Assembly: GCA_024697065.1 (NCBI GenBank)
Contig: JAILGE010000026.1
Span: forward strand, 1-38,476
Direction: 5' to 3'
Length of the DNA stretch: 38,476 bases
From: Lachnospiraceae bacterium
GTDB lineage: Bacteria; Bacillota; Clostridia; Lachnospirales; Lachnospiraceae
Of this stretch, positions 14,668-23,465 are shown piece after piece. Both the position numbers and the translations under genes were made by a program. How positions within the stretch are numbered: the first letter of the stretch is position 1; each line of letters opens with the position of its first letter. The notes below the pieces were generated by a model. The model saw nothing but the letters and a program-made list of their open reading frames with translations, was not told the origin of the DNA and made no database searches.

Positions 14668-16512
14668 ATGGTGAGGGAAGAAGGCAGGAAGAAAAATGAG
14701 AAGTTGTCATTTTCTGCGACAATGAAGAATTCATGGTTTGCTCTGAAACTTGCGGCCGGTATCTGTCCGGGTCTCATAGTTCATACCGTTATATTGTGGA
14801 TCGTTGGACAGGGAGAGTGGGTATTCTTTGACGGCGTATTCATGAAAGTAATAGTTAATGCCCTTTCGGAGGGCAGGAGTTTTAAAAGTATTTTTGGTTT
14901 TATCCTTATCTGTGGTGCCGTATTTTGCGTTTTGGCTCTGTATTCTGAATATGTGGAGGATGTTGTCTACCCTTTAAAAACAAACAGGCTCTACGGAGGG
15001 ATTTACAGGAAGCTTTATGCAAAGGCTAAGAACGTTGAGTTATCCTGCTACGAAGATCCTGATTTCTATAATCGCTATACCATGGCTATGGACGGGGCTG
15101 AGGTTAAGATCGTCGCCGTTATCAAAGGAATGATCGGTGCGGTGATTGGAACGGTTGCTTCAGCATCAGTTTTTTACATGATGTATGATATCGACCATTA
15201 TGCGATGCTTTTTATCATTTCGCCCCTGATAGGAAACTTTCTTTTCGGAAATCTTAAGAATAAATATGAATTTAAGAGATACAAAGAGCAGGCTCCCAAT
15301 GATAAGGTGCTCAATTACGTAAGCCGAATGATGTATCTTCCTGACGGAGCAAAGGAGATAAGGCTTTCAAATGTGTTCGCTCTTTTAAAGAAGCAATACG
15401 GAGAGGCTACTGAGAAGAATGTTAAGGTGTCTGACAAGTATGCGTTTCAAAATGCTCACATGAATTTTTGGCGTATCACATTCACTTTTACCGTGATCTT
15501 TGAAGGAGTGCTCCTGTACGCGATCTATAGAAACAGAGTGACGGGCAGCGTGACACTGGCTGAGCTGACTATCATGACCAGCCTGATGGTAGCTATGACA
15601 TGGATACTCATAAGAGTATTTGAAAATGTCATGGAAGTACTGAAAAACAGCATGTTTATCAATAATCTGAAGGCCTTTCTTGAATATGAAGAGAAGCTTC
15701 CGGAGGATTATGACGGTGAGATTCCGGATCCGGATTTCAAGAGCCTTGAATTCAGGGAGGTTTCTTTCGCTTATAAGGATAAAGAGATAATCCATAATCT
15801 TTCATTCAGGATAAATAAAGGTGAGATAGCGGCCCTTGTGGGTCATAACGGAGCCGGAAAGACTACGATCATAAAGCTTATGCTCAGGCTCTACGATCCG
15901 GATTCGGGAACTATCCTTTATAACGGAAAGGATATCAGAGTATATAACCTTAAGGCCTACAGAGATATCTATGCCACTACTTTTCAGGATTTCAAACTCT
16001 TTGGGATGACAGTGCGAGAAAATGTCCTTATGGGCAGACATTACGAGAATGAAGAAGAGCTTGTAAAAGAGGCTTTGAAAAAGGCAGATGTTCTTGAACG
16101 TATAGAAAAACTGGAGGACGGTATAGATTCCGTGATGACAAAAGAATTCGATGAGAACGGTTGCGTCCTTTCCGGCGGTGAAAGCCAGAAGGTTGCCGTT
16201 GCCAGAACTTTCTTAAAGGATGCACCTATGAAGATCTTCGATGAACCTTCAAGTGCATTGGACCCTATAGCTGAGTACGAGCTTTTTAACAGCATTATCG
16301 GAGAAGGCAAGGATCATACCATGCTGTTCATTTCTCACAGACTCTCATCCGTAAAGAACTGCAACAAGGTCTTTATGCTCGAGAAGGGTACACTCATCGA
16401 AGAAGGAACCCATCCCGAACTTATGGAGAGAAACGGATGCTATGCTGCAATGTATAAAAAACAGGCAATGAATTACCTCGCTATAGAAAATGAAGAGGCG
16501 GTGATCGCATAA
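14668..16512 (+). CDS. ABC transporter, fused permease/ATP-binding half-exporter (first subunit)
   Basis: This 614-residue protein has an N-terminal transmembrane domain (about residues 20-330, six helices) fused to a nucleotide-binding domain. Visible are Walker A GHNGAGKTT (about 392-400), Q-loop TTFQDFKLFG, signature LSGGESQ (about 501), Walker B MKIFDEPSSALDP with the catalytic Glu (about 521) and switch His in FISHRLSS. AAGAGGT lies upstream of the ATG. It overlaps the next subunit's start by one base (TAATG), so the two probably form a heterodimer exporting a drug, peptide or lipid. Both ATP sites appear canonical. Control by the upstream attenuator suggests induction by translation inhibitors, which is inference. 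Confidence 0.9.
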   Translation: MVREEGRKKNEKLSFSATMKNSWFALKLAAGICPGLIVHTVILWIVGQGEWVFFDGVFMKVIVNALSEGRSFKSIFGFILICGAVFCVLALYSEYVEDVVYPLKTNRLYGGIYRKLYAKAKNVELSCYEDPDFYNRYTMAMDGAEVKIVAVIKGMIGAVIGTVASASVFYMMYDIDHYAMLFIISPLIGNFLFGNLKNKYEFKRYKEQAPNDKVLNYVSRMMYLPDGAKEIRLSNVFALLKKQYGEATEKNVKVSDKYAFQNAHMNFWRITFTFTVIFEGVLLYAIYRNRVTGSVTLAELTIMTSLMVAMTWILIRVFENVMEVLKNSMFINNLKAFLEYEEKLPEDYDGEIPDPDFKSLEFREVSFAYKDKEIIHNLSFRINKGEIAALVGHNGAGKTTIIKLMLRLYDPDSGTILYNGKDIRVYNLKAYRDIYATTFQDFKLFGMTVRENVLMGRHYENEEELVKEALKKADVLERIEKLEDGIDSVMTKEFDENGCVLSGGESQKVAVARTFLKDAPMKIFDEPSSALDPIAEYELFNSIIGEGKDHTMLFISHRLSSVKNCNKVFMLEKGTLIEEGTHPELMERNGCYAAMYKKQAMNYLAIENEEAVIA

Positions 16513-18344
16513 TGAAATATATACCTAAAGAAGAAAAACTGAAAACAAAACAGACATTAAAAACGGTATTCTCCAATAACTTCTATATGCTTGGCCTCAT
16601 TTTTAAAGCCTCGCCTTCATTTGTAATATTGCAGGCGGCAGATGCCGTGAGAAATCAGATATCTATATTTTTCGAGCATACGGTGCTCATCGGGTATGTT
16701 TTAGAGGCCGCGGAATTCGGATACTCTTTTAAATATGTCGCGGGGGTGATCCTTCTTCTTGCTGCACTTATAACCTTAGGAATGGTTTTTACCGTATATC
16801 AGTCGGACTATGTGACTTCAAGGGAGCGTCCCAAGGTTCGTGAGAAGATCAAGATGAAGCTGTACGAAAAGGCAAGAGCAATGGATCTTGAATGTTATGA
16901 CGATCCGGAATTTTACAACAGTCAGGTGCTTGCCATTTCTCAGATCGATGATCAGATCGAAAGAGTTATCAAATTTGTGACCGATACTTTAAGCGGGCTT
17001 GCTGCTTTTATAACTACATCCGTTTATTTTCTCTACAAGGATAAGACTGCTATCCTGTTCGCGCTGGCGGCATTTGTGCTTTCATTGGTATTTGAACAGT
17101 TATATAACAGGCAAAGTTACCTTGCAAAAGTCGAGAGTATACCTGCGTCAAGGAAAAGGGATTATACGAAAAGGATCTATTACCTTAACGATTATGCCAA
17201 GGAGATCAGATTAAATCCCGGCGTTTCGGATATTTTATTTGAGAGATTCGAAAAGGCTAATGATGAGGTATACACAATAGAGAAGAAATATGCATTAAAG
17301 AAATGGTTCTTCGGGTTCATGAGAGGATATGTAAGCAACAGTTTTTTTGCGGAAGTGCTTTTTACGGGCTATCTCGTATATCAGGCAACGGTGCTTAACT
17401 GCATATCATTCAGCACGCTGGCGATACTGTACGGATCTTTTGGAAGGCTGAAAAGGAGCATGAGGGTATTTTCCGAAACATATCCCTTCGCCTGCGAGAC
17501 AAGTTTATATGTAAATAAGATCAGAGAATTCCTGGAGTATGAACCTAAGATCGTTTCAAAGCATGATCTGATACCTGCTAATGATGCGAAAGAATTGGAA
17601 CTTGATAAAGTATCCTTTGCCTACGGAAAAAATACTGATATGCTTATAAAAGATATGAACCTTCGTATCAGACCCGGCGAAAAGATCGCATTGGTTGGTT
17701 ATAACGGGGCAGGAAAGACGACGTTAGTCAAACTCCTTATGAGACTCTACGATACCAAAGGCGGTGTGATAAGGGCTGATGGTATTGATATAAAGGATTA
17801 CGACGTAAAGAAATATCGCGATACCATAGGAACGGTTTTTCAGGATTTCAAGATCTTTGCGGGAACTGTTAAGGAGAATGTTTTACTGGATGTGGCGGAT
17901 GATATTGATGAAGGCGGTATCAGGAATGCTCTTGCGGAAAGCGGTCTGCTGGAACGTATAGAACGATTTGATAAAGGCTTGGAAACAGACCTTACGACCG
18001 AATTTTCGGATGCCGGTGTGGATCTTTCCGGGGGTGAAAGTCAGAAGCTTGCCATATCAAGAGTTTTTTATAAGAATGCAGGACTTATGATACTGGATGA
18101 GCCCTCCAGTGCCCTGGATCCCATCGCTGAGTATCAGCTGAATCACGCAATGCTTGAAGCTACCGGAGATAAGACTGTAATATTCATATCTCACAGACTC
18201 TCCACCACAAGGATCGCAGACCGTATAGTGATGCTTGAAAAGGGAAGTATAGCAGAGCAGGGAACACATGAGGAACTGCTTGCCATGGACGGTAAATATG
18301 CACAGATGTGGAAGGTTCAGGCAGGAGCATATATCGCAGTGTAA
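16512..18344 (+). CDS. ABC transporter, fused permease/ATP-binding half-exporter (second subunit)
   Basis: This 610-residue partner of the preceding gene has the same layout: six-helix domain (about residues 20-330), Walker A GYNGAGKTT (about 396-404), Q-loop TVFQDFKIFAG, signature LSGGESQ (about 504), Walker B LMILDEPSSALDP and switch His in FISHRLST. Both subunits share the motif ECYDDPEFYN/SCYEDPDFYN in the cytoplasmic loop after the second helix region, so they arose by duplication. The stop is followed by a strong hairpin, ending this unit. Substrate is unknown. Bacteriocin-type or multidrug exporters of this subfamily have similar sequences. Confidence 0.9.
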   Translation: MKYIPKEEKLKTKQTLKTVFSNNFYMLGLIFKASPSFVILQAADAVRNQISIFFEHTVLIGYVLEAAEFGYSFKYVAGVILLLAALITLGMVFTVYQSDYVTSRERPKVREKIKMKLYEKARAMDLECYDDPEFYNSQVLAISQIDDQIERVIKFVTDTLSGLAAFITTSVYFLYKDKTAILFALAAFVLSLVFEQLYNRQSYLAKVESIPASRKRDYTKRIYYLNDYAKEIRLNPGVSDILFERFEKANDEVYTIEKKYALKKWFFGFMRGYVSNSFFAEVLFTGYLVYQATVLNCISFSTLAILYGSFGRLKRSMRVFSETYPFACETSLYVNKIREFLEYEPKIVSKHDLIPANDAKELELDKVSFAYGKNTDMLIKDMNLRIRPGEKIALVGYNGAGKTTLVKLLMRLYDTKGGVIRADGIDIKDYDVKKYRDTIGTVFQDFKIFAGTVKENVLLDVADDIDEGGIRNALAESGLLERIERFDKGLETDLTTEFSDAGVDLSGGESQKLAISRVFYKNAGLMILDEPSSALDPIAEYQLNHAMLEATGDKTVIFISHRLSTTRIADRIVMLEKGSIAEQGTHEELLAMDGKYAQMWKVQAGAYIAV

Positions 18345-18359
18345 TGTTTCCTGGGGATT

Positions 18360-18383
18360 AACCCGGCTAAAACAAGCCGGGTT
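18360..18383 (+). terminator. Terminator hairpin after the ABC exporter pair
   Basis: AACCCGGCT (18360-18368) pairs perfectly with AGCCGGGTT (18375-18383) around six bases. The following TATAAAC is a poor U-tract, so efficiency is uncertain. Confidence 0.6.
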
Positions 18384-18426
18384 ATAAACGCTTATATATG
18401 CTTATAAGAAAAGAGGTAATCCCGTT

Positions 18427-19113
18427 ATGTATAAAAAACTATCAGAACTTCAGGATCTGAAATATCGTGAATTGCAGATAAAGATAATCCCTGATAAAGA
18501 TCCGGAAACGATCATAGGCGTCAGGACTCCGGAACTTAAAAAAATCGCAGGATCAATGTACAGATCGGGGGAATATGAAGCTTTTATCCGAAAGCTTCCG
18601 CATAAATATTTTGAAGAAGACCAGCTTCATGCTTTTATTCTGTCTGAAATAAAGGATTTCGATGAGTGCATGTATGAGGTGGAACGTTTTCTTCCGTATG
18701 TCGATAACTGGGCTACCTGCGATCAGATGTCTCCGAAGGTTTTCAGGAAGGGAAAAAAAGAACTGTTAAAGCATATAAAGAAATGGATCGGATCCGACAG
18801 GACATATACGGTCAGATTTGGTATAGGTATGCTTATGCAGCATTTCCTTGATGAAGATTATGATGAGAAATATCCGAAAATGGTCGCATTGGTAAGATCT
18901 GAACAGTACTACGTCAATATGATGATCGCCTGGTATTTTGCAACCGCGCTTTCCAAGCAATACGAGAGCGTTTTGCCGTATATAACTGAGAAAAAACTTG
19001 ATGACTGGACGCACAACAAAGCTATACAGAAAAGTGTGGAAAGCTATCGCATCTCAGATGAACAAAAGAAGTATCTGAAGAATTTCAAGGTTAAGATCCC
19101 CCGCAAAAAGTGA
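18427..19113 (+). CDS. DNA alkylation repair protein, AlkD-like
   Basis: This 228-residue HEAT-repeat-like protein belongs to the AlkD/AlkC DNA glycosylase superfamily that removes positively charged alkylated bases such as 7- and 3-methyl purines. The family's active-site stretch appears as YVDNWATCDQMSPK (about residues 98-111), with the Trp and Asp of AlkD conserved. Also typical are GVRTPELKKIA near the N-terminus and YYVNMMIAWYFATAL. AAGAGGT lies about 10 bases before the ATG. It is a single-gene unit after a terminator. Whether this clade has glycosylase activity is not proven by sequence alone. Confidence 0.87.
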   Translation: MYKKLSELQDLKYRELQIKIIPDKDPETIIGVRTPELKKIAGSMYRSGEYEAFIRKLPHKYFEEDQLHAFILSEIKDFDECMYEVERFLPYVDNWATCDQMSPKVFRKGKKELLKHIKKWIGSDRTYTVRFGIGMLMQHFLDEDYDEKYPKMVALVRSEQYYVNMMIAWYFATALSKQYESVLPYITEKKLDDWTHNKAIQKSVESYRISDEQKKYLKNFKVKIPRKK

Positions 19114-19147
19114 TCATTCTGCGGATTGTATTTTGTGAGAAACAGCA

Positions 19148-19176
19148 TTGACAAAATAGATTGCGTACAATACAAT
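19148..19176 (+). promoter_or_regulatory. Promoter of the glutathione peroxidase gene
   Basis: A consensus -35 TTGACA (19148-19153), a 17-base spacer and TACAAT (19171-19176). AAAGGAGG lies shortly before the ATG at 19264, so the leader is about 80 bases. Confidence 0.8.
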
Positions 19177-19263
19177 AGCGGTAAATCAAATAATGCTTTT
19201 TGACAACAGGCTAACCAAACAACATAAACGGATAAAGATATCAAAGTTAAAGGAGGAAGCGAT

Positions 19264-19812
19264 ATGAGCAATGTATATGATTTCACCGTTAAGGACAGAA
19301 AAGGAAATGAAGTAAGTCTTTCAGAGTATAAGGGTAAAGTTCTTCTCATTGTCAATACTGCAACAGGATGCGGCTTTACGCCTCATTACGAGCCTCTTGA
19401 AGCTATGTATAAGGAGCTTAAAGACAAAGGATTCGAAATCCTGGATTTTCCTTGCAACCAGTTCGCTAACCAGACTCCCGGATCACAGGATGAGATTCAT
19501 GAATTCTGCACACGGAAGTTCGGTGCTGACTTTCCTCAGTTTAAGAAGATCGACGTAAACGGCGAAAATGCAGATCCTTTGTTTGCATATCTTGCAACCG
19601 AGAAGCCTTTCGAAGGGTTCGGCAAGGGAGTAAAGAATGCGACGCTTAAAGCTTTCGCAGATATGAACAACAAAGCCTTCGGAGATAAGGCTTATATCAA
19701 GTGGAACTTTACAAAATTCCTGGTAGACAGAGAGGGTAATGTTATTGCAAGGTTTGAGCCTACCGTAGAAATGGATGAAGTAAAGAATGCTGTTGTTGCA
19801 GCGATAGGTTGA
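19264..19812 (+). CDS. Glutathione peroxidase-family thiol peroxidase
   Basis: This 182-residue thioredoxin-fold protein is of the glutathione peroxidase (BsaA-like) family, which reduces hydroperoxides, in bacteria mostly with thioredoxin as donor. The catalytic residues are visible: peroxidatic C36 in NTATGCGFTPHY (cysteine, not selenocysteine), Q66 in FPCNQFANQ, and W147-N148 in IKWNFTKFLVD. Further cysteines at C64 and C82 could serve as resolving residues. The gene is transcribed alone from a near-consensus promoter and runs into the convergent EamA gene with only six bases between stop codons. An oxidative-defence role in an anaerobe is likely. Confidence 0.92.
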   Translation: MSNVYDFTVKDRKGNEVSLSEYKGKVLLIVNTATGCGFTPHYEPLEAMYKELKDKGFEILDFPCNQFANQTPGSQDEIHEFCTRKFGADFPQFKKIDVNGENADPLFAYLATEKPFEGFGKGVKNATLKAFADMNNKAFGDKAYIKWNFTKFLVDREGNVIARFEPTVEMDEVKNAVVAAIG

Positions 19813-19818
19813 TCGATT

Positions 19819-20700
19819 TTAACCCTCAGGCTTTTCTTCCTCGTGATGGAGATTGTAGTACCAGCGGAATACGGACATTCCGATGATCACGATATAGCCG
19901 GCTATACTTAAAGGTACCGGGATCTCTCCGAAGAAGATAAGGCCGAGGATAGCCGAGAAGACAACCTGCGTGTTATCAAAGACACTGATCCTTCTGGCAG
20001 GTGAGAATCTGTAGGCTGAGGTAATGGAAAACTGTCCCAACGCCGCAGCCATTCCGGCAGCAACAAGGCAGATAAACTGTCTGGTATCCAATGGTTTAAA
20101 ATCCTCAGCCATAAGAGGTAAAGCCACAAGACACGAGAAAAGCGAGAAGCAGAGAACGATGACGGAAGTCCGTTCTTTTTTTTGTCCCAGCAGACGAACG
20201 AAAGAATAAGCTATACCTGCGCCTGCTCCGCCTATGACTCCTGCGATGGTGGGGATAAGAGATACTTCGCGGGAGGGATGTGCGATAAGTACTACTCCGA
20301 AAAATGCGATCACGGTAGTGGTGATATCAACCTTTGTCGGTTTCTCCTTAAGTATCGGTATGGATGCTATGATCGCAAAAAAAGGAGAGAGCTTATTGAG
20401 CATATTTGAATCTGCAAGGGGCAGATGATCGATGGCATAGAAGTTGCAGAGAAGTCCTGTTGTACCGAAGAGACAGCGTAAAAATATATACTTTCCGCAT
20501 CCCTTACGGATCTTAAATTTATCTTCAGTGCGAAGAAGTGTTATGGCTGCGATAACAGCAGCAAAAGCGTTACGGAAGAATGCCTTTTCTATAGTAGGAA
20601 CATCACCGGAAAGTTTTACGAAAAATGTCATCAGCGAAAAGCCGAGGGCAGCAAACAGAATGCATGCTATTCCCTTTGCATCCGAACTGCGAAATCTCAT
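19819..20700 (-). CDS. EamA/DMT-family transporter
   Basis: This 293-residue protein has ten hydrophobic segments in two homologous halves (EamA repeats). Typical spots are EKAFFRNAFAAVIAAITLL in the first half, SNMLNKLSPFFAIIASIPILKEKPTK (pieces LNKLSPFFAIIAS and LKEKPTK) and VVFSAILGLIFFGEIPVP in the second. AAAGGAG precedes the ATG by about 13 bases. It is an inner-membrane exporter of unknown substrate. It converges with the peroxidase gene and is divergent from the phosphodiester glycosidase gene. It is not a close copy of the EamA gene at 2287. Confidence 0.9.
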   Translation of the reverse strand: MRFRSSDAKGIACILFAALGFSLMTFFVKLSGDVPTIEKAFFRNAFAAVIAAITLLRTEDKFKIRKGCGKYIFLRCLFGTTGLLCNFYAIDHLPLADSNMLNKLSPFFAIIASIPILKEKPTKVDITTTVIAFFGVVLIAHPSREVSLIPTIAGVIGGAGAGIAYSFVRLLGQKKERTSVIVLCFSLFSCLVALPLMAEDFKPLDTRQFICLVAAGMAAALGQFSITSAYRFSPARRISVFDNTQVVFSAILGLIFFGEIPVPLSIAGYIVIIGMSVFRWYYNLHHEEEKPEG

Positions 20701-20739
20701 CTGAAAAAGCCGCTCCTTTCAAGTCGTAAGAATGCTGAT

Positions 20740-20768
20740 ATTTTAGCTCTTTGGAACAGTGGCGTAAA
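20740..20768 (-). promoter_or_regulatory. Promoter of the EamA gene
   Basis: Read on the minus strand: TTTACG (20768-20763), a 17-base spacer, TAAAAT (20745-20740), about 40 bases before the start codon at 20700. Confidence 0.45.
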
Positions 20769-20930
20769 CAGAAAAAACATTTTTGCTCTCTTTCTTTCGA
20801 TATTAATTCATTTTTTTATCAGTAATATATCCGTCATTCTTTCGGCAGGTTATTTTTCGGTGTTGCAAAAATGGGCCTCAGGGGGGAAAATATGAACTTG
20901 GAACTGCGATGGGATCAAAGGATTATTAAT

Positions 20931-22013
20931 ATGAAAACGTTTCTCAAAATATTATGGCGAACATTTCTTGTATTGCTTACTGTGATAGTATTGCTGCTTA
21001 CGGCGGCTTTCGGAGCGGTAAGCGTGATTTCTCTCGGACCTTCCGAAACGGCAAAGAGCATGTTCGTTAATACAGTGATGTCAACAAGTGCGATGAAGTT
21101 CCTTGCAAAGATCTATTTCACTGATGAAGAGATCACGGCATATATAGAACCGGAAGAAGAGGTGGCTGAGATCGCATATTCTCCGGATTCTCTCGATATG
21201 ATAAAGATATCCGAACCGAAGGAAGCGGTGTCGGATGATTCTGCATTGGAGAACGGGATCACTGAACCTGTTGACATGAAGATAACTCAGGAAATGGATC
21301 CTTCGGCAATCAATACGGATGAAGACGGAGACGGTATAGAGGTGCTTAAGATCGTTGAAGAGACTTTCAACGGTGATCTGGTGATCGTATATGATCCTTC
21401 GAGGGTTCATTTCTATTCTATAAGTAACTTTTCCACAGAAGGGTATGGGAAAAAGATAACAGATATCATCGAAGAGACCGGAGCGGTGGCTGCCATCAAC
21501 GGTGGGGGATTTTACGATCCTGAAGGCCATGGTCACGGCGGAATGCCGTTGGGACCTGTCATACAGAACGGTGTGCTGATCAGCAATTATCAGTCTGACT
21601 GGTATACACTTATCGGAATGACTGCTGACCATAAGCTGATGACCGGAAATATGACAGCGTCGGATGCGATTGCCAACGGAATGAATGAAGGGATCACCTT
21701 CGGACCGGTGCTGGTTCAGGGCGGAGAAGTGGTTGATTTCGGTCAGACCAAGGGTGGACTGAATCCAAGATCCGCCATAGGACAGCGTGCTGACGGAGCA
21801 GTACTCTTACTGACGATCAACGGGAGACAGCCCGGGTCCCTGGGGGCTACCTACAAGGATACAGCGGAACTCCTTGTAAAATACGGCGCGGTAACGGCTG
21901 CAAATCTGGATGGAGGATCGTCTTCAAGACTCTTTTATAAGGGAGAACAGTTAAACAAATCCTCTTCCATACTTGGAATGAGACCGGTGCCGAATGCGAT
22001 AATCGTTCAGTAG
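20931..22013 (+). CDS. Phosphodiester glycosidase (NAGPA-domain) membrane-anchored protein
   Basis: I chose the ATG at 20931 (behind AAAGGA), giving 360 residues that begin with a signal-anchor helix (MKTFLKILWRTFLVLL). A start at 20892 with AGGGGGG upstream is also possible. The mature part has an acidic, low-complexity region (about residues 60-130) and then the NAGPA domain related to the enzyme that uncovers mannose-6-phosphate: AAINGGGFYDP, GGMPLGPVIQNGV, NPRSAIGQRADG and ANLDGGSSSRLF, the last being the diagnostic end motif. Bacterial members act on cell-surface or exopolysaccharide phosphodiesters outside the membrane. A small terminator follows directly. Confidence 0.87.
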   Translation: MKTFLKILWRTFLVLLTVIVLLLTAAFGAVSVISLGPSETAKSMFVNTVMSTSAMKFLAKIYFTDEEITAYIEPEEEVAEIAYSPDSLDMIKISEPKEAVSDDSALENGITEPVDMKITQEMDPSAINTDEDGDGIEVLKIVEETFNGDLVIVYDPSRVHFYSISNFSTEGYGKKITDIIEETGAVAAINGGGFYDPEGHGHGGMPLGPVIQNGVLISNYQSDWYTLIGMTADHKLMTGNMTASDAIANGMNEGITFGPVLVQGGEVVDFGQTKGGLNPRSAIGQRADGAVLLLTINGRQPGSLGATYKDTAELLVKYGAVTAANLDGGSSSRLFYKGEQLNKSSSILGMRPVPNAIIVQ

Positions 22014-22018
22014 CTCTG

Positions 22019-22040
22019 AAAATCCTCCTTCAGGATTTTT
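22019..22040 (+). terminator. Intrinsic terminator after the phosphodiester glycosidase gene
   Basis: AAAATCCT (22019-22026) pairs with AGGATTTT (22032-22039) around CCTTC. The right arm runs into a short T-tract. Confidence 0.65.
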
Positions 22041-22059
22041 CATCGTGGTGGAAATATAC

Positions 22060-22773
22060 ATGAAAGATAATGATAAGAAAAGAAAAAAGAAAAAGAAGAA
22101 AATGACTTTTTACAAGGGGCTTCTCATAGCATTCTGTTCTGGCCTTCTTGTGATAGCTGTGCTGCTTGGCATGCTTTATACCGCACTGGCGCGATATGAA
22201 GAGAGGGTGCAGGCCGCAAAGGTTCCGGAGGTAGTGACTATTCCTTCGCTTGCATTGGGTGGCGGAGAGACAACCGTGTCCGGCGGGGATGCGGCAGGTG
22301 TGGAGCCGTCGGTGTCAGATGATACGGTATCCGGTGATCAGGTTACGGTATCGGCGGATGAAGTTCCGGAACCGAAGGATGATGTGCCGTCCTATCCTAT
22401 CACTGAGGATGAGAAGATGCTTGTTCAAAAGACTGCGGAAGATTTCACCAAAGCCTATGCGGTCTTTTCATTAAAGAAGAATGCGTCGGGAGCGACTGCG
22501 CTTTCTTATGTGGATCCCGACAGTGAGCTTCACGGAAGACTTGCTTCATACAGTAACGACTGGGGAGTGACATATTCTTCCGATTCCTTCGATGATCTTG
22601 AGATAAGTGATATAAGGAAGATATCGGAAGCGCCGGCGGAATACAGCTGCGTTGTGGATTGTACTTATTCTGTTAATAACGGCGCCAATTCCTACGATCT
22701 TGATTTCGAATACATCCTTAAGCCGAATGCATCCGGCGATAAGATGATGATCGAAGATATGCAAAACAGATAA
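22060..22773 (+). CDS. Hypothetical membrane-anchored extracellular protein
   Basis: The ATG at 22060 gives 237 residues; in-frame GTG codons at 22045/22048 are less likely. A very basic start (KKRKKKKKK) precedes one transmembrane helix (about residues 20-42). A Val/Ser/Gly/Pro/Asp-rich linker (about 50-115) leads to a C-terminal domain (about 120-237) with a cystatin- or NTF2-like look (KTAEDFTKAYAVFSLKKN, then a beta-rich end). Most of it should face outside. I do not recognise the family. It shares an operon with the barnase gene: the stop codon overlaps that gene's AAGGAG site, so the two proteins may work together at the cell surface. Confidence 0.7.
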   Translation: MKDNDKKRKKKKKKMTFYKGLLIAFCSGLLVIAVLLGMLYTALARYEERVQAAKVPEVVTIPSLALGGGETTVSGGDAAGVEPSVSDDTVSGDQVTVSADEVPEPKDDVPSYPITEDEKMLVQKTAEDFTKAYAVFSLKKNASGATALSYVDPDSELHGRLASYSNDWGVTYSSDSFDDLEISDIRKISEAPAEYSCVVDCTYSVNNGANSYDLDFEYILKPNASGDKMMIEDMQNR

Positions 22774-22784
22774 GGAGCATGATA

Positions 22785-23450
22785 ATGAAGATAACTGACA
22801 GGTTGATAAAGAATATCATACTGGCTGCTATATTGATACTTTCCATTGCTGCTCTTGTTGCTTGCGCAGGGGGTATGGATACGGATACCGGTAACACCCT
22901 GAGGGATGATCCGTACGCAGTGCAGGAAATTGAAACGACGGAAGCGACTCCGACGGAAAAAGCAACGACAGAAGCAGTCACGACGGAAGCGACGCTGACG
23001 GAAACAGCCGCGACAGAAGCGACCACAACAGAAACAGCCGTTGCAGCCGCGACAGAAGCCGCCACAACGGAAGCAGTCACGACGGAAGCAACCACGACGG
23101 AAGCTGCTGTTGCAGCCTCGATCGATCCCGACGGATCATATACTGCGGCCGGTGATGTCGCATTATATATACATACATATGGGACACTTCCTCCGAACTT
23201 TATCACGAAAAATGAAGCAAAGGCACTGGGGTGGCCCGGTGGGAGTCTTGAGGAATACGCACCCGGAAAATGCATAGGAGGAGATTACTTCGGTAATTAC
23301 GAGGGGATCCTTCCTGATGGCGATTATCATGAGTGCGATATCGATACCCTGGGGAAGAACAGTCGCGGCGCGAAGCGGCTCATATATTCGGACAAGGGTG
23401 CGATCTATTACACGGAAGATCATTATGAAAGCTTTACACAGCTTTATTGA
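22785..23450 (+). CDS. Lipid-anchored barnase-family ribonuclease with Thr-rich linker
   Basis: The start at 22785 is 8 bases after AAGGAG; an ATG at 22779 is too close. The 221-residue protein has a lipoprotein signal with the lipobox LVAC (C27), a Thr/Ala/Glu linker (about residues 50-109) built from TTEA-like units, and a C-terminal microbial ribonuclease domain (about 122-221). That domain matches barnase: LPPNFITKNEAKALGW, LEEYAPGKCIGGDYFGNYEG (piece APGKCIGGD), HECDID, KRLIYS and TEDHYESF. Lys142, Glu183, Arg198 and His213 align with barnase Lys27, Glu73, Arg87 and His102. It should be an active RNase tethered outside the membrane, with its inhibitor encoded next. Confidence 0.88.
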   Translation: MKITDRLIKNIILAAILILSIAALVACAGGMDTDTGNTLRDDPYAVQEIETTEATPTEKATTEAVTTEATLTETAATEATTTETAVAAATEAATTEAVTTEATTTEAAVAASIDPDGSYTAAGDVALYIHTYGTLPPNFITKNEAKALGWPGGSLEEYAPGKCIGGDYFGNYEGILPDGDYHECDIDTLGKNSRGAKRLIYSDKGAIYYTEDHYESFTQLY

Positions 23451-23465
23451 AGAAAGGAGTTATCC

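Noticed and set aside
22718-23275. Minus-strand frame of 185 codons rich in Ala/Ser/Val opposite the barnase gene
   Set aside because: It is created by the repetitive Thr/Ala/Glu codons of the stalk read backwards; no start signal or known fold.
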